Notes under the pieces: model-generated
Told to the model about the DNA's origin: nothing
Seen by the model: only the letters and a program-made list of their open reading frames with translations
Database searches by the model: none
Shown here: piece by piece, positions 58,601 through 64,000 of the stretch
Layout: each line of letters begins with the position of its first letter
How positions within the stretch are numbered: position 1 is the first letter of the stretch
Program-made: the position numbers and the translations under genes
From: Arthrinium phaeospermum
Taxonomy: Eukaryota > Ascomycota > Sordariomycetes > Amphisphaeriales > Apiosporaceae
Assembly (NCBI GenBank): GCA_006503535.1
Contig: QYRS01000010.1
Location: forward strand, 62,001-126,000
Length of the DNA stretch: 64,000 nt
Reading direction: 5' to 3'

Positions 58601-61600
58601 AACAACAGGCTGGATAATATCATGCAGCGCTCGGCTGAGAGCAGTCCGGACGATTTCGTGCAGCTTCTGCGTAGTCACCACCATCTCACTGACAGGAGGG
58701 ACTTGCACTTGAGCACCCAGGTCGGGAATGGTGGGGGGCGGCATCGGATGCGGTGAAAGACCCGTCGACACGGTATTACCGATGCCATTGAAGGACATAG
58801 TATCCACGGCATCAAGCACGTCTGGGAGTGCCATTTCGCCAACATCCTCTACCGGCGCTCGATTGAGCAGTTCTTGAGAAGGCTCGATGCTCTTGTGATC
58901 CAGGTTAAGATCTTTGCAAAGGACTTCAATCTCAAACTTGAGATTCAGTTTCAGCTCGGCGTGGTGGTATAGTTCAATGAGGAGGTGAAGTATATCCATA
59001 AGCCAGGGATTCGGGGGCCGGTACACGGTGGATCGTGCACCCTGTATCAAAACCTTGCAGACGAACGGAATGACCACTATGAGCCGCTTCGTGTCGTGCG
59101 CCTCGATCAGCAGTTGTTTGAAAGCAATGTTTCTATGCTTGATGGGTTGATCTCGAGCAATGGTCAGGAGACCCAGCCAAGCCCCGAGATGTTTGAGGTG
59201 AGTGCGCTCTGTGGAGTTCTGCATCGTGCCCTCGGAGTTGAGCATGCGGGCGGTACTGATGTAAGTCTGCCTCAAGACTTCGGCGGATAGACCTTTGTCC
59301 TGGAAGAGCCTCACAAAGTCCAGATATACTTCGTGGTAATTAGGCTGCATTTTGGCACGCTCCTCTACCAGGTGGCTAGCAAACCATTGATGGTGTCGTT
59401 CCTCCAGCCTTTCCTGTATTTCTTTAAAGATCGTCTGGAGCTTTGCTGGGGTGAGGTTGTTCAGCCCGAACTGGATCTTGTCTTGGACCTCCTCACTAGG
59501 GTCTTCAAAAACACCGTTCGTAGCCGGGTCGACATTGACAGACGCGAAGGGGGAAACGCTCGATCCCGCTGCAGAGCCATCATCAATGACACCATTAGCG
59601 AGTGGCTCTCCAGAAACGTCAGACGTGCCGTTTTGGCCGTTGGCAATCTCTTCCTCATGCTCCCTGACGACTTCGCCAGCCTTCTTCCAAGCCTCCGTAC
59701 CCTGCAGACCAGGGATCTGGAGGAGTTGCTTACAGAATCCGGGCCATTCCCTGAACCTGGAAAAGAGTTGCATCAGAGCTTGGAGGCCGAACTTGTACAT
59801 TGACTCGTCAGGCATATGATCCTTGACTGCCTCCAAGATCATACCGAGCCCGATCTTGAGCGGAAGATCCGAGATAAGCTTGTGAGAGATGATACCACCG
59901 AACAACACGGCTGTTGTGGCCAACGCCTCGAGGGGATAGTCCACATAATGACTATACTCATCGAACAAGCCATGAATCATGCAGGCAAACACATCCTGGT
60001 CCAGTGGGTCACGAGAATGCTTGTACCGCTTAAGAGTTTCCACAATCTCTTTGACTTGCACGTCATTGCCGTACATTGTCTTGTAGTGTTCTTCCATCCG
60101 GGCATTAGCCTGCTGTGGGAGAGCGTTGCCGGCCCGGCTGTTGAGCTCAATAATGTCATCGTAGCCCTCGCCGAAGTTGATAAGCCGGGGGTAGACAATG
60201 ATGCAATGTCGCTGTACCGTGATGAGATTCTGCATTGGTACCTTTGGCATAAAGTCCTCGACAATCTGAAGCAGGGCTGCTACCGTCTTGACCTGCAAAG
60301 TCGTGCTGTTCTTCTGCGGCTGCTGCCCCTCTGGAGGTCGCTGGTATGCTGATTCCATAGTGCCCTTGATCATTAAGAACTGCAGCAGAGAAAGGGATAT
60401 TTCGGGGCCCCGGTCTGCATTATTACGTGCCCACTGGCTGAGGTCTAGGTAGCCCTCGGCATGCGCCAAGGCAGCCAGGTCAAACCCGAAGCCATTTGGC
60501 AAGTTGACAAGCTCATCAAGCCAGTTGTGCTTGATGACATGCTCGAAGATGATAGGCAAGTCCAAGGGTTTCAGGGCATGAGTGTCGACAAGCTTCTGCT
60601 TAACCCAGTCTTTGTCTTTCCTCCAAATGCTATCCATCACGAAGGTACCGTGGGGGGAGCGGCTATGGAGAAATTGTTCGAATAGCGAGACCAAAGTGTC
60701 CACGGCCATAGCGGGCCAAGGCTTCGGGACTCCGAACGCTGATACGATAAAGATGTCGAGGTTGGGTACCACAACTTCTTGGAACAGGCGCTTGGCCTCG
60801 ATGCTCTGCGAGGCGTGAATGGAATGTAGGGCAACGGAGAAAATGGCCGAGAGGGCTGAAACGGAAACCAATGGGTGCCTCACTGCCTCGGAGGCGCGCT
60901 CTCGTACGTCGGCCGGCGAGTTCTCGTAGTCTTCTAGCTGGAATGTAGGTACCAAGCCAGGGATGGTACTGGCGTCCAGTTCGTCAGGCTTCAGAGATGC
61001 GAAGGCGCAGATGAACGAGAGCTGTGTCTCAGGGTTCTCCCAATGTGCACCACCCCATAGGTATTGGACGTCGAAGTTCGGAGCATTCGCGGCAGGGGAT
61101 TGCGCAACAGGGAGTAGGGCGTTATATAAACGCAGGAATTGCTGTTTGGACACCCTGACGTCTCTCTGATCGAAGTATGACACCACGTCCTGCCATGAAA
61201 AGGTTGTAGGCAGAACGCTCCGAAGTGCGGCCACCAAAACCGAGGGGTCGTGAGTAGGCGTCAAGCTGATGGTAGTGTATGTCAAGGCGGATGAAACCTG
61301 CTCTTCGCTTAATTGGACGTTGGCTGGGCGGTTCTGCAAATATCCGAGGCACGTCTCCTCGTCACGTGTGAAGTCTGCACCTGTTCGCTGGATGTAAAGA
61401 GCCAGAGCGTTGGGAGGTTTTTCGCCCAGGACACGTATCAAATCGAGGGAGGCTAGAACTTCCATCGGGGGTGCACGATCAGGCCCCGACCAGCGTGACT
61501 TGACTTTATGGCTCAGCTCGGATTTAGCGGCTGCGTTGAAGTTGGGCGGGTGTCCCTGAATGTAGCGGTCGACGATGTGGGCAATGAAGTCGGTGTCAAG

Positions 61601-62538
61601 ATTAACGTGAACGTCCGGTCGAGAGATGAAGTTGACAAATGTGGGGAAATTCGTAGAGAGGATAGCATCCGCTAGATTGGGAAACACGGCAAATTAGCAA
61701 ACAAAATACACTGTTGGATCGATAAGACGAACCCTTTGTCTTGAGATCTGACCGCGACCCGAGCTTGAATGCTAGAGCCAATATTGTCTTTTCAAGAGCA
61801 TCTAACTTAAAATGCTCCATAAACGTTGACAGGTCAAAATCACGGAATGTGTCTTCTGTGCTTGTCTCAATGGACTCGGCGATCTTGGGTGCTTGGTTGA
61901 TATCTGTCGAGATCTTGTTCATTTCTTCCGCCAGTATTTGGTAGTTGGCTGAACTGGGCCGGTTCGATGCGCCGGAGAAGATGGTGCCCGCATTCTGCGT
62001 CACCAGTCTGGTGAAAGTTTTGGAAAAGACCTCCATGCCGTTATCATTGATAAGCTGCATGTGAACAAGTTAGCATAATGATCAAAGCTGTCTGCGATGC
62101 ATGTGCGAAACAAATGATTGGGTGCGTTGTAGTTAGGTGTTGCTGTCTCGATATGCGAGGTGCCGTCACATAAGCAAGTAGGTACGGCAGGCCCCGGGTT
62201 CATCATCTTTGAACATGTTACAAGCTAACGGATTGGGGGAAAACCAGGCCACATACCTTCTTCAGCTGCTCTCTTTGTAAATCCCACTTGGCACGGTCTT
62301 TATCGTCCTTGAGGGTGGTCAGAAGAAGGAAGACCTGGGCAATGACGATTTTGGTAAGACTGTTGTTCCCGGTGGTTGGGCTACTGGTGCTGGGACTGGC
62401 GCCAGCACTCAAATTGCCGCCTTGCGAAGGATGTGGAGAATGGCCAAAGCCGCCCGTCTGTATGGGGTGATTTGAGGGAGCGGGTGTGAAGGTGCCTGAT
62501 CTGGATTGTGACTGGGACGAGGAGGGTGGAGGGACCAT
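55667..62538 (-). CDS. NOT1: CCR4-NOT complex scaffold subunit Not1 (Cdc39)
   Basis: Central scaffold of the CCR4-NOT complex, which removes poly(A) tails and represses mRNAs. Three exons (62257-62538, 61733-62054, 55667-61671) encode about 2202 aa; introns are 202 and 61 nt. The first joins REQLKK to LINDNGMEVFSKTF; the second has an unusual GTTCGT donor and joins DLKTK to ADAILSTNFPTFV. The start is the first ATG in a Ser/Pro-rich leader (62538) and may lie elsewhere. An N-terminal helical HEAT region is followed by the Caf1-binding MIF4G region (about residues 930-1090: DKIQFGLNNLTPAKLQTIFK, WFASHLVEERAKMQPNYHEV). The Caf40-binding DUF3819 region follows (about 1210-1355: LACTVIEKAAEERAVPEIEE), then the Not1 C-terminal domain (about 1925-2202, with RYFLLSSIVDELRFPNPFTT). 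The 6-kb exon is open throughout. Confidence 0.95.
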
Positions 62539-64000
62539 GAGGGTTGAGGTCGCGTGGGGGAGGGGGGAGGGGGCGTTTGGCAAAGCGAGGCGGGTTGAGG
62601 AGGGTTGAACAGGCGCGACGAGGGCAATCTATTGCGATAGATCCTCCCCTGCTACTGCTGAAAACGTCTCCCGGAGTAGCCGCCGTCTCGTGTCCTTGAT
62701 CAAGAGCTCCCTTCCAGGTTGCTACAAGCTGGTGTTTTGAGCGATGGGATGGGCGAACCAGTCCAGGCGCATGCTATCCAAAGATGGGCGATCTCGGAAG
62801 TCATGCGACTAGGGATGCAATCGCTCGTCGCCGACAGCCCACGCGGAAGAGGCTGCTGGAGTATGGAGATGGAAAGAGTGTAGAGGGAGGGAGTTGTGAT
62901 TTTGGGTATCGTGGGAGCGGAGGAAATTCGGGCTGGGCGCTGGAGGAGAGACGAACAACGAACAATGGATGGATCCAAGAATTGTCAAAGAACCAGAAAA
63001 TGGTCGCTGCAGCAGCCGGCAGCCGTGCGTTGCTCGAATAGGCGTGGTTGACTTGGGATGCCCGATTAAGATTTAGTACAATCGATGGAAACGGAGAAGC
63101 AACTGGTTGTATTGCTGTTGTTGTTGGTGACGATGTTGTGTGCGTGTGGTGTCTTCCAACACTGACAGTATGGATGTGAATACCCTCCGGATCAACGATG
63201 GAAAAGAGGAGAGTGTTGGTGGACAACAGGCCGCAGTGCTCGGTTGTTTAGGTGGTGAGAGTGGAAGAGCTTGCTCTGCCTTTGCGTGTGTGCATGTGCT
63301 GCTAAGCTATGATTCTTTCGCTCTCTCTGTCCAGTACTGGTCTGGTCGAGTCAAGGCGAGGCAGGCAAGGCAAAACTGAGGTAGGGTCCAGCTTAAGCTT
63401 GAGGCATGGGGGTTTGAGTGGGACCACTCAGTGCTGGCTAATGCTGTCACTGGTTGATAGTGCCTGTACCTAGGTACCTGGTAGGTTTGCTTGCTCTGGC
63501 AATACCTAGGCTAAATATCTGCCACACTGTATAGTCCCTCCAGCCTCACAGTACTGACTGAGTGGTGTGGCTTGCACATTGCCATTGAAACCAACTTCCA
63601 GTCCAATCAACTTGACGAAAGTTCCTTTTACCCAAGTTACACACAGAGGTTTTTTCCCTTCTCTCGCCGACATATCATGATGAAGAGGGAGCAAATTACG
63701 ATTGTAAGGCTTGCGATGCAATCCTTGACCATCTCCTTAAGTTACGAGCTCCTGTTCGTCCTTGTACACACGCAAAGTCCCTGGTATTGCACTTGAAGAA
63801 TCTTTGACGTTTTGTGCAGGGCGGTGCTACCTAGCTGTGTACATGCATGAGCCATATTCCACTATTCATGAAGATTGAGCAAGTAATTGACGCAGTAATT
63901 AGGTCACTAAGTAGGTCAAGTAGGCATATATTCTGATTTGGCCATGCAAGGCTTACCAATGTTTGTATGCACCATGTATGTGAGCGGTACACTACCCGAG
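62539..64000. other. Upstream region of NOT1 to the window edge
   Basis: Contains the NOT1 promoter and leader. A short inverted pair ATCTAT/ATAGAT with a 4-base loop lies near 62627-62642, and TACCTAGGTACC elements near 63467-63485. No gene is recognised up to the end of the window. Confidence 0.6.

Noticed and set aside
1..64000. tRNA, rRNA or CRISPR features
   Set aside because: I looked for tRNA B-box-like GGTTCGAATCC patterns, 5S-like sequence and spaced direct repeats, and found none convincing; a covariance-model scan was not possible here.

Overview
This is a stretch of nuclear DNA from a filamentous ascomycete (Pezizomycotina), most likely a sordariomycete and possibly hypocrealean. 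The evidence is the gene content (a Crh-type cell-wall transglycosylase, Zn(II)2Cys6 regulators of the Dal81/TamA and Rgt1-like kinds, a Tco89 TORC1 subunit, a Gds1 winged-helix protein and a Neurospora-type carboxymuconate cyclase). The gene style agrees: mostly short introns of 54-134 nt with GTRNGT-type donors and YAG acceptors, GC-rich third codon positions, and gene-free gaps of 1-4 kb holding microsatellites and TACCTA/TAGGTA motifs. There are no operons, CRISPR arrays or recognisable tRNA/rRNA genes. Gene models were built by joining reading frames across visible splice sites; every start is an ATG.

Layout. 0-10 kb: a carboxy-cis,cis-muconate cyclase (beta-ketoadipate pathway), a DUF21/CBS membrane transporter of the Mam3/CNNM family, a SET-domain protein, and an Rgt1-like zinc-cluster regulator with a striking Gln/His/Glu pentapeptide repeat. 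Three of these four genes need a one-base correction, always consistent with a lost base in or beside a homopolymer, which points to local assembly error rather than gene death. 10-24 kb: a long upstream region, a GPI-anchored GH16 Crh enzyme, the replication nuclease-helicase DNA2, and an unrecognised two-helix membrane protein. 24-45 kb: a Dal81/TamA-like nitrogen regulator, Tco89 of TORC1, an MFSD5-like transporter, a DHA1-type MFS transporter with microexons, an IMPACT-family protein, an Oms1-like mitochondrial methyltransferase and a Gds1-like protein. 45-51 kb: a 4.4-kb gap without genes, then a seven-exon lactonohydrolase with a predicted membrane anchor. 51.5-55.1 kb: a pocket of decay holding a broken ankyrin-repeat protein (minus) and a broken sugar transporter (plus). 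55.7-62.5 kb: NOT1, scaffold of the CCR4-NOT complex, with a 6-kb main exon fully open.

Several genes touch nutrient sensing or use (Rgt1-like, Dal81-like, Tco89, IMPACT family, transporters, lactonohydrolase, cyclase), but they are interleaved with unrelated housekeeping genes and sit on both strands, so this is not a pathway cluster. I did not find a new multi-gene system. The most unusual items are the pentapeptide-repeat regulator, the decayed pocket, the microexons of the DHA1 transporter and the conserved-looking gene of unknown function at 21.9-23.2 kb.
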